This document shows, piece by piece, positions 21,478 to 33,067 of a DNA stretch of 64,000 nucleotides (positions are counted from its first letter, which is position 1; each line of letters starts with the position of its first letter). Below the pieces are notes generated by a model, which did no database searches, had not been told where the DNA came from, and worked only from the letters and a program-made list of their open reading frames with translations. Where the stretch lies: contig LATX02000193.1 in assembly GCA_001466705.2 (NCBI GenBank), forward strand, positions 62,001 through 126,000, in the 5' to 3' direction. This stretch comes from Moniliophthora roreri. Its lineage: Eukaryota > Basidiomycota > Agaricomycetes > Agaricales > Marasmiaceae. The position numbers and the translations under genes were made by a program.

Positions 21478-22503
21478 CTACTTTAGCTTGCATATCCTGC
21501 TTGATAAATTCCACGTGCCGACGTTGAAGCGCATGCAACACATCCGGAACAATATCAATTTGTAAACATTGTAAACAACGATCTCTGACGTGAGCATCAC
21601 GCCGAATCCCAGCTCGGGAGATTCGCAGAAGGGTCCACCAGGAGTGAGGTTTGTGGGTTGTGGAGGTGGATCTTCAAGAATGATAGGCTTGAATTGAAAT
21701 GTGAAACGAGCCGAGTCCATGGCCTCATTGATTACATTCTTGGGCTTGAGAGTCGATATCGCGGCGACGGCAAAGGGGACGGCAGATTTTGTGCGTGTAA
21801 TGAGCGATCTTGGTGACTTTTTTTTTACAGAAGACGCGCTGTAGCTGTCGTCGAACTTGACCGACTGCTGACCCACTGGCAGTGACCTTGAAAGCGTTGA
21901 AGCGCGAGAGAGTGGAGGAATATCCATAGATGGAGATGGTCTTGCAGGCTTCGAGCAAGAGCGTGATCGAGAGGGTAGCAGGAATGCATTTGTAAAATCG
22001 ACAGGACTCGGGGGATAGGAGGGATTTGAAATGTCGTTAGCAAATTCAAGATTCAGCAACACCATTTGACATACCGCCATCACGAACAGAACGACTTCTC
22101 TTCAAGGGTCTTACATGACTCCCATCTATCGTCCTGACACGCCTTGGAGTAAATTTACCGAGGCGACTATGCATGAACCTTGTCGTGTACGACCTTAGAA
22201 ACGTGGTGCGTATGACGCCGGGAGTGACGACGAACAGCGTTGTATGAAATGATCTTGTCCTCGTCTGGAATAGTCGCAGAAGGTGGCATCTCCGCGTGTA
22301 TGAAAGGGAAAAAGAGCATGATTGATAAAGAAAGAACACTCTGTAACAATTCCTGAGCAATGATATCCGATGCCAACCAAAACGACAGACAGACTTACTG
22401 CAAACGTCGATCCAATAATCATGAGCAAGCCATACGCACGAGTTCCAATGGAAGGGCTGCCCGGAATAATGACTATACTAGCAGACATCTTGGGGGTAGA
22501 CAT
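21478..22503 (-). pseudogene. Membrane-anchored unknown protein, copy A1' (truncated frame)
   Basis: Paralogue of the intact gene at 34370-35355, with the same exon order. Exon 1 begins MSTPKMSASIVII at 22503. The second exon lacks two bases relative to copy B (GTTCATGCATAGTC against GTTCATGCTCATAGTC), giving a stop after DKVHA and a product of about 100 residues. The Ser/Arg-rich last exon (from about 22010) remains largely open. The copy has diverged more from B than copy A2' has. Confidence 0.65.
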
Positions 22504-22525
22504 GGTAGTTGGCGTGATGGTGGCN

Positions 22526-23386
22526 GAAGCTTGCGGGTCGTGGAGGTGGATCTTCAAGAATGATAGGCTTGAATTGAAATGTGAAACGAGCCGAGTCCAT
22601 GGCCTCATTGATTACATTTTTGGGTTCGAGAGTTGATATCGCGGCGACGGCAAAGGGGTCTACAGATTTTGTGCGTGCGATGAGCGATCTTGGTGGCTTT
22701 TTTGCAGAAGACGCGCTGTAGCTGTCGTCGAACTTGACCGACTGCTGACCCAGTGACCCTGAAAGCATTGGAACGCGAGAGAGTGGAGGAACACCCATAG
22801 GAGATGGTCTTGGAGACTTCGAGCAAGAGCGTGATCGAGAGGGTAGCAGGAATGCATTCGTAGAATCGACAGGGCTCGGGGGATAGGAAGAATCTGAGAC
22901 GTCGTTAGCAAATTCAACTTGTTCAGCAACACACTGATAGATGTCGTTTTGACATACCACCACTACGAACAGAACGACTTCTCTTCAAGGGTCTTACATG
23001 ACTCCCATCTATCGTCCTGACACGCCTTGGAGTAAATTTACCGAGGCGACTATGCATGAACCTTGTCGTGTACGACCTTAGAAACGTGGTGCGTATGACG
23101 CCGGGAGTGACGACGAACAGCGTTGTATGAAATGATCTTGTCCTCGTCTGGAATAGTCGCAGAAGGTGGCATCTCCGCGTGTATGAAAGGGAAAAAGAGC
23201 ATGATTGATAAAGAAAGAACACTCTGTAACAATTCCTGAGCAATGATATCCGATGCCAACCAAAACGACAGACAGACTTACTGCAAACGTCGATCCAACA
23301 ATCATGAGCAAGCCATACGCACGAGCTCCAATGGAAAGGCTGTCCGGAATAATGACTATACTAGTAAACATTTTGGAGGTAGGCAT
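22526..23386 (-). pseudogene. Membrane-anchored unknown protein, copy A2' (truncated frame)
   Basis: ATG at 23386 (MPTSKMFTSIVII). Exon 2 carries the same two-base loss as A1'. The last exon is almost identical to copy B and runs to the N at 22525, where its 3' end is missing and the upstream part of copy A1' begins. The tandem arrangement A2'-N-A1' may therefore be an assembly join. Confidence 0.65.
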
Positions 23387-23883
23387 GGTAGTTGACGTGA
23401 TAGTGGTTAGAAGTTGATTGTCACTGTTGCGCCGCGCAAAAGGTGTATTCAGCAAGACCCGGAGTCTCGCTCGAGTACTCGAAGACGTGAGGTTACAGTA
23501 ACAGCACGGCGTCAGTCACTTCAGAGTATGATTACACGTCCTGATTCATAATGATACTGAGGTTGCGCTCCCTAGGATATGAATTCTGTACGAAGGGCGA
23601 GATTTATTATGTGTATGCATGTCATACTAAATATTCTCTAGCTTTACGAATACATAGGCACACTGACCGCTTGCCCGTATTGCAATGAAATGGAAACACT
23701 TCGGTACCTTGTGAGACCGTAGAAGCCAGAGGGATGTAGAGCATTCTTAAGATATTTCAGAATGGGGCTTGTCCGTACGTGATACGAGGCCTTCCTTCTG
23801 CGAGTTCCTGAGCTCTGGAACCGGGGGCCGCGCACGTACTGCTGCTCTGCCTCCAGCTGATTCATAGGAACGCGACATCTTTC
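23387..23883. other. Intergenic, no supported gene
   Basis: Upstream region of copy A2'. A 73-codon minus-strand frame (23865-23644) has no recognised motif and no clear splice partners. Confidence 0.4.
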
Positions 23884-24300
23884 CTATCCCTTATGTGACC
23901 CAGCCACGCCACCTCTTTCCTGTCCACGTCCGGGGTCCCGATCGGGTCTTGACCGGCGCAAGATGTCTTTCGAGTGCTGCCTGGAATGCCTTGTCAACGT
24001 AGTTTGAACAGCTGCTAAGCTAGGAGCGTCGGAGGGGGTCACGCGAGATGCCGGTGCGAGTTTATTCGTCTGAGGAGTATCAATATGTGCCGGAAAAAGG
24101 TCGTCGACATTCGCGTAGCACTTGAAGACAGAAACGAAACCTTTACGCAGGTACCTAGTTGTCGAATAGATTATGTTAGTAATTGCGCGGATGAGAGGTG
24201 AATAAAAGACATACCCGAGATCTCGAGTACATCTACTGCCTATTTCGCAGATCTTCTGTCGCCCAAGGGAGCGCGTAGACCGAAATTCATCTGGCGACAA
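23884..24300 (-). CDS. Possible exon pair, unknown
   Basis: The minus strand is open for 138 codons. A good intron lies inside (GTATGTCTTTT...CAACTAG), which would join CEIGSRCTRDLG to YLRKGFVSVFKC. An acceptor-like CCTTAG precedes LNEEGLSPDEFRSTRS. It may be the 3' end of the neighbouring gene at 24375-26056 or a separate small gene. I do not recognise it. Confidence 0.3.
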   Translation of the reverse strand: MSPDEFRSTRSLGRQKICEIGSRCTRDLGYVFYSPLIRAITNIIYSTTRYLRKGFVSVFKCYANVDDLFPAHIDTPQTNKLAPASRVTPSDAPSLAAVQTTLTRHSRQHSKDILRRSRPDRDPGRGQERGGVAGSHKG

Positions 24301-24374
24301 GCCCTCTTCGTTGAGCTAAGGGGCAACTTTGCAATCAGGATGTAAGACAGAATGAGAACGACAGCGACTTTACT

Positions 24375-26056
24375 TCATGAAGAACGGAGCAGCAGCTTGT
24401 CGTCAAAGGTGAACGTGTCTAGGATCCTAGAAACCTGGCCACCGATTTCGATGTCATCCTTCCCTTGAGCCTTCCCAAATAATTAGGTCCACATGCTGGC
24501 CTACAACCACATTCCTATGCCAATGGTGTCCGAATGTCGTAGGAAAGCGTGCCGATGCGATAACGCGAAGATCAGAACGGTACATGTGTTCAGTATTTAC
24601 CGCGGAACCCGCAAACTCCGCCTCGTGGTGATAATCGTCTTGCAGGAAACCGGATGGAGCCAAAGTGCTGCAGTTGCGGTTGGGTACGATGAACTGTATC
24701 GCATTCGTACGTTAGATAAGCCACATAAGCGCGAAATCGAGAGGGAAACTCACTCCACAATCGTGACGGATGCCGAGCGGTGAAAAGTGCAGCAAGATTC
24801 TTTCGTGTAGTCTTGGACCTGAGGACAGGGAGTAGTCGAATTCGATCTTGCGCATTGAAGTCTGGCGGTACGCACGTTAGCAACAAAATGAATGAGATGC
24901 GAACGACAATGTACCTGGTTTAGTCCTTCCTGAGTTCGCGATTGCTTGTCGTCCCGGATAGAAACTTTTGATCGACAGGTTTTTCCACGATGAGGGCTTT
25001 CGATTTGAAAAGCAAGTTTAGTATACGGGATTGAGAATGCGAGCAGTAGGTAGTGACATACCATGTTGAATGCACTCGGTGACGATGTGAGTTTGCGTCC
25101 AATTTTCCGTTGTACTCGTGTCAGTCTGGCTGGCAAATCAGGTGTATTAGAAGGGGGTAGTATAGAGATGCCGGTACATATTGACTCATTTGCAATTCTT
25201 ACTTTTCCCCTGTTCTATTTCCAGCTTCCAATTCTCGTGGAACTGTCGTGAATTGAGGGTGCTCTGAGAGCGATCGAGGGATTGAGAGGAATAGGATGAA
25301 GATCCGTTTCTGCGTCGTGGTGGTAACGTTGGATGATGAGTTTTCCTATCTCTCATACTCCCAACCAAGGAAGAATGTTCCTGGAGAAGATATGGATTTC
25401 AGAACTGTGGCTTAAAACAAGAACGACAACCAAATGACAACTCACCGAAACCAAGTCTGTTCCGTGGAAGACTGGCAGTGAGGGAGATTTTCCGCCCCAG
25501 TCCTCCTGCTTCCCGACCGCGTTCGTCGTAATGGTTTGGTCAGCATTAACCCCGCTTTGCTGTCTCTTGTCGATCCACCATCCCCGCTGTGCTCCGGATA
25601 AATGATTTTGAAGTCGACGCCAAAAGTCGGCAATGGTGTTGTGGGGTGAAGCCAACCGACCGCTTGTTTCATTGAAGACCGATTTGCATTCGAAAACCCA
25701 CACGACTGGCTAGCTTTCCCTATAATTATGTCGAGGATGTGAGTGGGAGGGTATGCTAGTGGGGGATCGGACGTCTGGGTGCCATCGAGGACCGTGGATG
25801 AAAGGGACTGGAGTCTAGGAGGCGAGAGCGTGGTGAATGGACTATATGAAAGGGTGTTGATAGCATGTTGGTGATGGAAGCACATTGCGCTGGGCGCGTT
25901 GCTCCAAACGTTGTGGATGCCATCGAAATAAGAGGGACCGGATGGTTTGTGGAAGGAAAAGGCCATTTTGGGAGAGCCAGAGCGCGTTAGCAACACATTG
26001 GCGATGGCGGAGATGGTGGAGAACGTTGCGCTAGATGACCGGAGAGGTAGCTTCAA
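24375..26056 (-). CDS. Unidentified multi-exon gene, probably decayed
   Basis: A chain of minus-strand open stretches joined by plausible short introns. Exon 1 runs from 26056 (MKLPLRSSSATFSTISAI) to 25442. Introns start GTGAGTTGTC (25441), GTATGAGAG (about 25358), GTAAGAATTG (about 25207), GTATGTCACT (about 25064) and GTGAGTTTCC (about 24752). Downstream exons include TVPRELEAGNRTGE, TENWTQTHIVTECIQH and FLQDDYHHEAEFAG. Several potential N-glycosylation sites occur. Near 24480 the frame has to shift by one base to reach the last open piece DDIEIGGQVSRILDTF, ending with TGA at 24375. No family recognised; frames in exon 1 are ambiguous. Confidence 0.4.
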
Positions 26057-26384
26057 CTGCTTGTGTAGCGGGAGTGAGTATATGGAGAGGGAATTTTAGT
26101 TGAGAGGGACAACAAAGTCAGCAGTGATGGGATCAAGTCAGAGGTGAATTCGAGTGATATCGCAGTGGAGTACTCTAGAGTGTTGGCTGGGCGCTATCTG
26201 TGTTGGACAGTTGATGCTCACGATCAACCTGTTTCACTGCCATCGACTGCGCTGAAATTGAATCACGCAGTGAGAAAATTCAATCTGTCACACAATGTCC
26301 GAATCCTGTGCTGTCCTTGTGGCGAACACATCTTAAATCTGTGATACGTTCCTTCCCCCCTCTTCTCCAGTTCCACCAACTACC

Positions 26385-28822
26385 ATGTCTATGATCCAGG
26401 GTTCATCCCGTTTCACCATTGAAAACTCACAGCTCACAAATGTCAGAAGGGACCAATACAACACCCATGTTCTGAATCAGTATTTCAACCGAGAGGAAAG
26501 ACAGGAATGGACCATTTGGGATGAAGTATGTTGACTAGCCATTCATTACCTATACACTGAAAAACAACATTGAATCTAGTATCGCAATGTACCGACATGT
26601 GAGGTCCGTCTCAAGAGAAGAGTTGGAGAGACCTTGGTTAAGAGATGGCATCAAAAGAATTGGAGACACCTGAATGCTTGTCGCAAGATCAGCATCGCCA
26701 GCATTAGTGGTGAAGATAAAGATTCAGAATTTTTATACATCCTTTACACTGGTCCTGATGCCATGAGGGTTAGTAACATTTTTCAAACATACTATGTCTG
26801 ATCATCTAACATGTATATGCAGGCCTTTCAACAAGATTTTGAGCAATTCTCCTCAATCAAGTTTGTCAATCTCATTGCTATATTGTGAAATCTTACACAA
26901 CTGTTTGCCTCTAGGGACATTAACTATGTTCAGCTTTATGGCTACAATCAAGGAACAACCTTCCCAGCTCTAGTCTTTCATAATGGTAAGAAATTATTAT
27001 CTCTCTGGTTTAGCTATGCTTACTTTCTTCAATCCTTAGCACCTGTCCCAGTTTCCCACATTCTTGAGCAAAATCAATTTTCCCCACTTCTGTATACCTA
27101 TATTCAATACCAAGTATGTTCAAGTGTTCTTCTGCATTATGACTACTTCTGACTCATACATTTCTCAGTCTGCTGTGGTACAAATAGCTAGCAATAATCA
27201 GGTATGTCAAATTCTACTGATATTATCTTGAATTTATATTGACAAACTGAAATCCTAGGATATTCGTGAGCTGTGGCTTGATCCAAGAACAGGCCAACTA
27301 TCCAGAGGGCCATTTGTTGATTGGTCATTAGCCTGGGGATGGTTTGCACTTGGTTTAAATTCAAACTCAACTAGCAACAACCCTACTCCTCTGTCCCTCC
27401 AAGCCTACCATGATTCCACTGCTGTCTTCAACTACCTCATTCAAACTCTCACTATGGATGATTTCCTATGTGGGATTGTCTGGTTCAACAGAATAATCTA
27501 TGAATCCATAGCCAACAAGGACATTGCAACTGTACTCTCATCTCTACCTGGCACAATCTACAAAAGAACCTATTATGAGATTATTGCTAGATGGCCAGGA
27601 GACAGGAAAAAGTGGTATTATAAACTCTTTCATCAGGACAATGTGCCAGACACAATGTGGAAAAGCAAAGTTGATATGGATGATGGCTCATTGAGGTATG
27701 TTGTATGAAATAGTAACAAGATAGATGTTTTGCACTGACTATAGATATAGATTTACAGTCTTGCCATCAGATATTCAAAGTTTGCAGGATCGACAGTTTC
27801 AGTTATATTATGACCTGCTTGGGGAATGGAATGAATTTGCAGAGTCCTGGCTGTCACAGGCACACAATGTGTTTAGCCAACTTGGGATTTGTGAAGATGA
27901 ATGGGGAGAATACAGTATGTTTGAGTGTTGTTTTCCTCTAGCACACATTTACTGACACCCTGTAGCTATTCTGAATATGTTCTGGCTTAATTGGGAGTGT
28001 CAAAAGAAACACCCAATGCAGAATAATAGTGATATCCCAGCCAACAAACCCTTATACCTCTTCATTCAACCAATCCCCAGACCTTCAGATTCTGAAACTA
28101 TCTGGAATTCCTGGGTCATGGGATCAAAATACTTTTGGTCTTTTGACTCTTCTGGGCATCAGAGGATGGCAGAACACTTACAAGTGTTTTTAGAGCTTCC
28201 TTCTTTTACATGCTGGATTGAAGTTGAGCATCTATGGTGGAATCACAGTGCCTATAATGTTATTCAACAACTCCATGTCTTCAAAGGCCTTAATCCTAAG
28301 ACACTGAGCCTTACTCAGTCACTCAATTGTTCTATCCTCGAAGTTGTTGGAGATGAAAAAAGGTTTGAAGAACTGCAAGGTATGCATTTTCTTTAATTAA
28401 TATTGTATTGCATTAATATTAATTAGAATCTTTATCAGATGCAGAGTCATTGTCTGAAGCCACTGCTGGTTCTTCAAGCCTAGTCATTGAGGCTTATATA
28501 CCTACTCAATCTGGTATTGATTCTGAAGATCCATCAATCACATCAATAGGTGATAGAATCTGTATGGCTCAAGACTCTAGTATGAATTTCTATTACTACT
28601 ACTTTTCTTGCTAGGTGATTAACCTAAGATCAAATATCTGCAGATATTTCACAAACTAGAACTTCAAAAGAATATATTAGAGAATACATAAAGGTAAGCT
28701 ATTTATCCAATCAATTTATATCTCTTGCTGAAGTGTAACTACAGAATGCACTTAGAAAGGTTCTCAAAAGGCCAAAAGATTCTAAGAGAAAGGGTACAGT
28801 AGGCTGTCAGAGTAAGCTTTAG
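26385..28822 (+). CDS. Intact multi-exon gene of unknown function
   Basis: ATG at 26385 (MSMIQGSSRFTIENSQ), stop TAG at 28820-28822. At least ten short introns with GT/AG borders join without breaking the frame. Examples are E|GTATGTTGAC...TCTAG|YRNVPTC; CAAG|GTATGC...TATCAG|ATGCAGAG; ATAAAG|GTAAGC...CTACAG|AATGCA. The N-terminal 'F.i.NS.l.NV..dqYN' resembles the opening of many mushroom-specific proteins. The middle is rich in Trp and Tyr (WFNRIIYESIANKDI, FHQDNVPDTMW, LGEWNEFAESWLSQAHNVF). The end is Ser/Glu-rich, then basic (LRKVLKRPKDSKRKGT). No catalytic motif, signal peptide or membrane segment seen. It is AT-rich like the surrounding repeats. Confidence 0.75.
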
Positions 28823-29310
28823 AATAAAAACAGCCACTGCTATTGTTCTAATAGTATAGACAATATAGCCTGTTAATTAACAAATTTTGCTAGATATAGG
28901 TTAAAGATTATATAGATTGATCTAGCTACTCTTCAATTCTAAAGTTAAAAAGGCAGAAGCCATCAAGGTCAAGGCCAATAGCACTATAATCAAAGAAATA
29001 TTTACTGCAAGTGTCAGAAAAACCAATTTTTATTAATAACTAGCTTGTAGGCACTTGTAGTAGCAAATCTGGGAATAATACTCAAGTCAGAGCTTATGCC
29101 TATTACTATCTGCAATGCACACTATTTGAGCAAGGTTCCCACAGCAGATGGAACAGTAGCTTTAGACACAACACCTGGGAAATGAAAACTATAGTTCTAA
29201 TCCAAACAAGCCTCTATAATGCAACTGCCCAATTTATTCCCTCTGGACTCTATTTCTCCTTCAATATCTAGATTCTCAAATTCAATGATTATTACTAAAT
29301 CAATCAATAG
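28823..29310. other. AT-rich spacer, no gene seen
   Basis: Follows the gene at 26385-28822. It has short frames only and no recognised repeat until about 29310. Confidence 0.4.
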
Positions 29311-31950
29311 TGTCTGTCTTAGTGATTTGGAAAGTATACATTATTTTGTTTGTACAGAACATAAGTTTCTTGCAGCAGCTGACCCAATTTTCCTACATGC
29401 ATTCAGGCTTATTCTTCACTATTTCTACTTGCATTCTTTGCAGCTATTTTGAATTTGTACCAGAAATACCTATTGTTGATGGAAATTATATATAATACTG
29501 TTACCAGTCTCAGGCCAGCCTTAAGAGTATACATTGGCCCAACAAAGGCTTTAAACTTGCAAAAAGAAGCTAAATGAGAAATACTTACACAGAAAGTGCT
29601 TCTAAAGTTCCTCTACAAGGTAAATTAGGATTGACTTTTTTATCTTTCTGCTTTCCACCACAGCTTTTTGTTTTTGCAGAAAACTATTATCTAAAGCTAC
29701 CTACAATGGTAAAGTAACAAGCTAGAATGCATTTGGGAAAGTTGGGTCAGCCACTGCAAGACTTAGAAAACAGAAACCATAAACAGGCCCTTGTGATTTG
29801 GCATCTAGGACAAGGTTGAGCTCTTGGCATGTACAGTTCAAGATGATGCCATGAAAGGAATACTGGCAGAGCTTGAGTGATAGTGGCATAAGTGAGGTGG
29901 TAAAATATGAGAGTTTCAAGCAGCCCAGAGCTCCTTATGACTCAGCCCATGGGTTTTGATGGGTTGCATCTTGTAGAGTTTCTAATTCTCCTCAAAATGA
30001 GCCCAAGGTCATCCAAATTGGTTAAGAATTAAAAGAGATACGCTCAAAACATTTTTTATGCAGCTCAATGTCTATTCGTCAAAATTCAATCCCTCTACAG
30101 TATGATTACTGCACTACAGGTCAAATACCTGGATCCTTGGATCATATGAATCTGAAGCTCTGAATACACATGTCTCTATATGGTTTGAACAACGTTCATA
30201 TAGAGTTAATCAAGAAATGGTTTTGAATCATTTTGAGCTTATTTTAAAGGGAATTTGAAGCTCTATGACATAATCTTAAAACTAACGAATATCTGCTGGT
30301 AACAGTCAATTAGTCCACCTCAGAAGGGCCTGAATGCAGACAGCTGTCAAGATAAAGAGAGATAACAGGAGAATGACATAGCCTGACTGATCAGCTAAGT
30401 CCTAATAAGTCCTGCTAAGTCTCGTTGGTTTGCTAACTCCAAGCGCTGGACTTAACCAAGCACTTATGTACACCATCCACTTATGCATGCCATCCTCCCT
30501 TTCCCACCCAAACCCCAATTGAAGAAGATTCTTTGGAGTCATTACTATAAATGGCATTGTATATACCATAAGTAGATATTAATTTAGTTACAAGACACTT
30601 TTCCAACAAGAGCTGAACTGAGGAAGAGACTTTAGCACTGAAAGTCAGAAAATCACACTACTTTTTGCCTGATTGTGTACTGCTGGGAGATGTGAGCAAC
30701 AATCTGTCACATCAGTTAAGAAGCTATAGACCCATGACCTGTTCAAAACCACTATTTCCAGCTTGCTGGAGGGGAACACTTGCAAAGTCTTTTTCCTGCA
30801 AGTATACAATGCACAAAGTGATTTGAATCATTATTCTATGCACCACTGTCAAGAATTATGAAAACGCACCTATCGAAATGTAATAAAGATCTACTCTTCA
30901 TTCTGTGCCTTGTCTGGAAGTGAATAAGCAGAGCAGAGAAGAAGTAGAAGAAGTGTGTTTGCCCCCAATGTGCTCCCTACCTTCTTGCCTCTTTCAATAA
31001 TTATTTTTCAGAATTGCTGATTTGTGATTTTATTATTTGTTGTTTTAATATCTAATTTTACATAAATGACATCTCGTCTTTCATTGTCTTTCTTATCTCT
31101 CTTTATCTTGACAGCTGTCTGCATTCAGGCCCTTCCAAGGTGGACTAATTGACTATAGCCTCAAATATCTGCAGGTCAACTCATAATGAGACTTAATTCA
31201 AGCTGACCCCAACAGCCAACAGTACAAGGAGCAGACTTAATGAAGTTGTAATATTCATATTTTCTACTACTTACCATTACAAGTCACATATATTTGTTTT
31301 TGTTGCTAGCTTGACAAAACTCCTCCTAGTCAGAAGAAAATAGAATAGTGATTTTAGTCTATAAGCTAGGTGTTCTGATTGAGACTTCACACCAATACCT
31401 GTAATTATGTTTTAAAAAATTGCTTCACAATAACAGTGGCCACACACCTGTGCACCAAGTTTCCTAGAACTCAAATGGTCTCTAAAGGACAAGGAATGGA
31501 ATTGTCAATAGAACACTGCTGGAAGGTTTTGCATTAGAGCTGTAGGGGATCCATTTAATGAACACTGAGATGATATTGAATGAGCTGGCCACCATCAGGA
31601 TGCAGTGAGATAGCCATGGATTATCCTTTATTATAGCTGCCAAATTATTCAATTCAACTTGTAGTATATGTTTGTGCTTCAAGCTCCAAGGGCTACTTTT
31701 GCCAATGGTATCTTGGGAATCAAAAGCCAGTGTTAGGAATCTGATTGCCGGATTCAACACTGACATATAAGTTACTAAGGACTTTGCAACAGATCACAAG
31801 AGTTTTCCCCTCCTTGTCAACTAGTATGTACATATATATGTAGAGATGCAAAAGCTGGGAATACATATCTATCAATCAACTAAAGAACTTCAACTATTCA
31901 AGCGTCGCGCAAGTCAATGAACTCCTTCTGAAGACTCAAGTCAGCTAGTA
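29310..31950. repeat. Segment B, left part of the segmental duplication
   Basis: 29310-29700 matches about 17560-18000; 29912-30296 plus 31164-31470 matches 16244-16929; and 31270-31950 matches 18780-19470. Non-coding and AT-rich. The block order differs between A and B, so there was rearrangement, or the N at 16930 joins non-adjacent contigs. Confidence 0.8.
30297..31163. mobile_element. Mutator-like non-autonomous element (867 bp)
   Basis: Flanked by a perfect 9 bp direct repeat AATATCTGC (30288-30296 and 31164-31172), present once in the empty paralogous site at 16615-16623. The ends are long inverted repeats: AGTCAATTAGTCCACCT near the tips, then a shared block through GGGCCTGAATGCAGACAGCT and GTCAAGATAAAGAGAGATAA (about 60 bp). 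Long inverted ends and a 9 bp duplication are typical of MULEs. No transposase frame is present. Confidence 0.8.
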
Positions 31951-31970
31951 CTCCCTTCAAAAGTCAGAAA

Positions 31971-32679
31971 CTAAATATGAACCAGCTTGTGCTTATCATG
32001 TGTCCAGCCCCCACAGCAGCAGACATCAGAAAATTCTCCACCCAGTTTACCACAGCAAAATTTAACCTTTGCTCCAGCAGAAACATACCCACGCAGAAGC
32101 ATCCACCACTGAGGACGAAGAACATTCGCTCGCGCCATGTTCTTGTCAAGGCTGAACTGCTTGGGCCATGGAAAGATGTACCCATTGAACTCTCCTTGCA
32201 CGACATATGACTGAACCCCGTAAAAGTCATTCCCATGCTCCAACCGTACCATGTTCTCCAACTTTTCGCGACCGCTTGGACCCATTCCACAGAGTTGCAC
32301 CATGTTCGGTAGTTCTTCAAAAGAAACTCGACTGACGCTGACGACGTCAAATCGATGCTGGATTGGAATGTTCATCTGGCCTTCATGACAGATACACATG
32401 TAAAGGAAGGAGCGTCGTTCCTCGTGAGGTTTGTTTCTAAACCATCCCAAGGCGATAGCGCAGTTCTTGAGCGGTGCATCGTAGTACTCAGTCCAGGCCC
32501 ACAAATCTTCCAAGGCGCTCGGAATGCCCGAGTTTCTGGCCATTTCCTCCCGTGCACTTGTTGCACTTTGAGTGCGTATGCGCGACAGGGCCGTCGTGAA
32601 ACATTGGCAAATCGGACGATGCTATTCCGTCGCGAAGGATTTTGTCCAAAAGTCGCCTGTCGCGTGTATGGGTGGCCAT
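31971..32679 (-). pseudogene. MYND-finger gene B2 (finger deleted)
   Basis: ATG at 32679 (MATHTRDRRLLDKILRDG). After HTHSKCNKC it continues directly into sequence encoding the post-finger region. Relative to A1, 196 bp are missing between two GCACTT copies, removing the second zinc half-site, the intron and SKECQK..H..C. The downstream part (32543-31971) is one clean frame: ALEDLWAWTEYYDAPLK, FGVQ-like DFYGVQSYVVQGEFNGY, then a Cys cluster VKFCCGKLGG and VCCCGGWTHDK. The N-terminus is out of frame with it, so it is a pseudogene or a finger-less remnant. Confidence 0.75.
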
Positions 32680-32749
32680 TCGAGGTGGAAGTTGAGCTCA
32701 AAAGTTGAGAGTAGAATGTGGAGTAGGGTGAAAGGCGAGATGTCAGCAA

Positions 32750-33067
32750 TGTGGTAGGCTACGGAGAATTGTTGCGGAAGGAGAGGAAGAAGGGAATGAT
32801 GCATCAATGCAGAAAAACAAAAACCAAGACAAGCCTTGTTCAGCTTCATATGGTGCTATCCTCCCACGCCGCAGACGCGATGACAACTGGGTCGCGTTCT
32901 TGGAAAACAATTATAGACGTTCATTGAACCTGGTGTTAGAGAATACAGAAAACCGCCAAAAAAGCTTGCGGGTACAGTATATTTATTACACATCTGCGGT
33001 CATATCCGAGTAAGTCCAAAACTATTTATTGGTTCCTTGATTCGCGTGCTTCGACGAACTCCTCCTG
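32750..33067. other. Spacer between MYND-B1 and MYND-B2
   Basis: About 300 bp unique to segment B at its centre (32850-33060); in segment A this stretch and the end of the MYND gene are deleted. Presumably the promoter of B2 and 3' UTR of B1. The only open frames are short. Confidence 0.5.
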
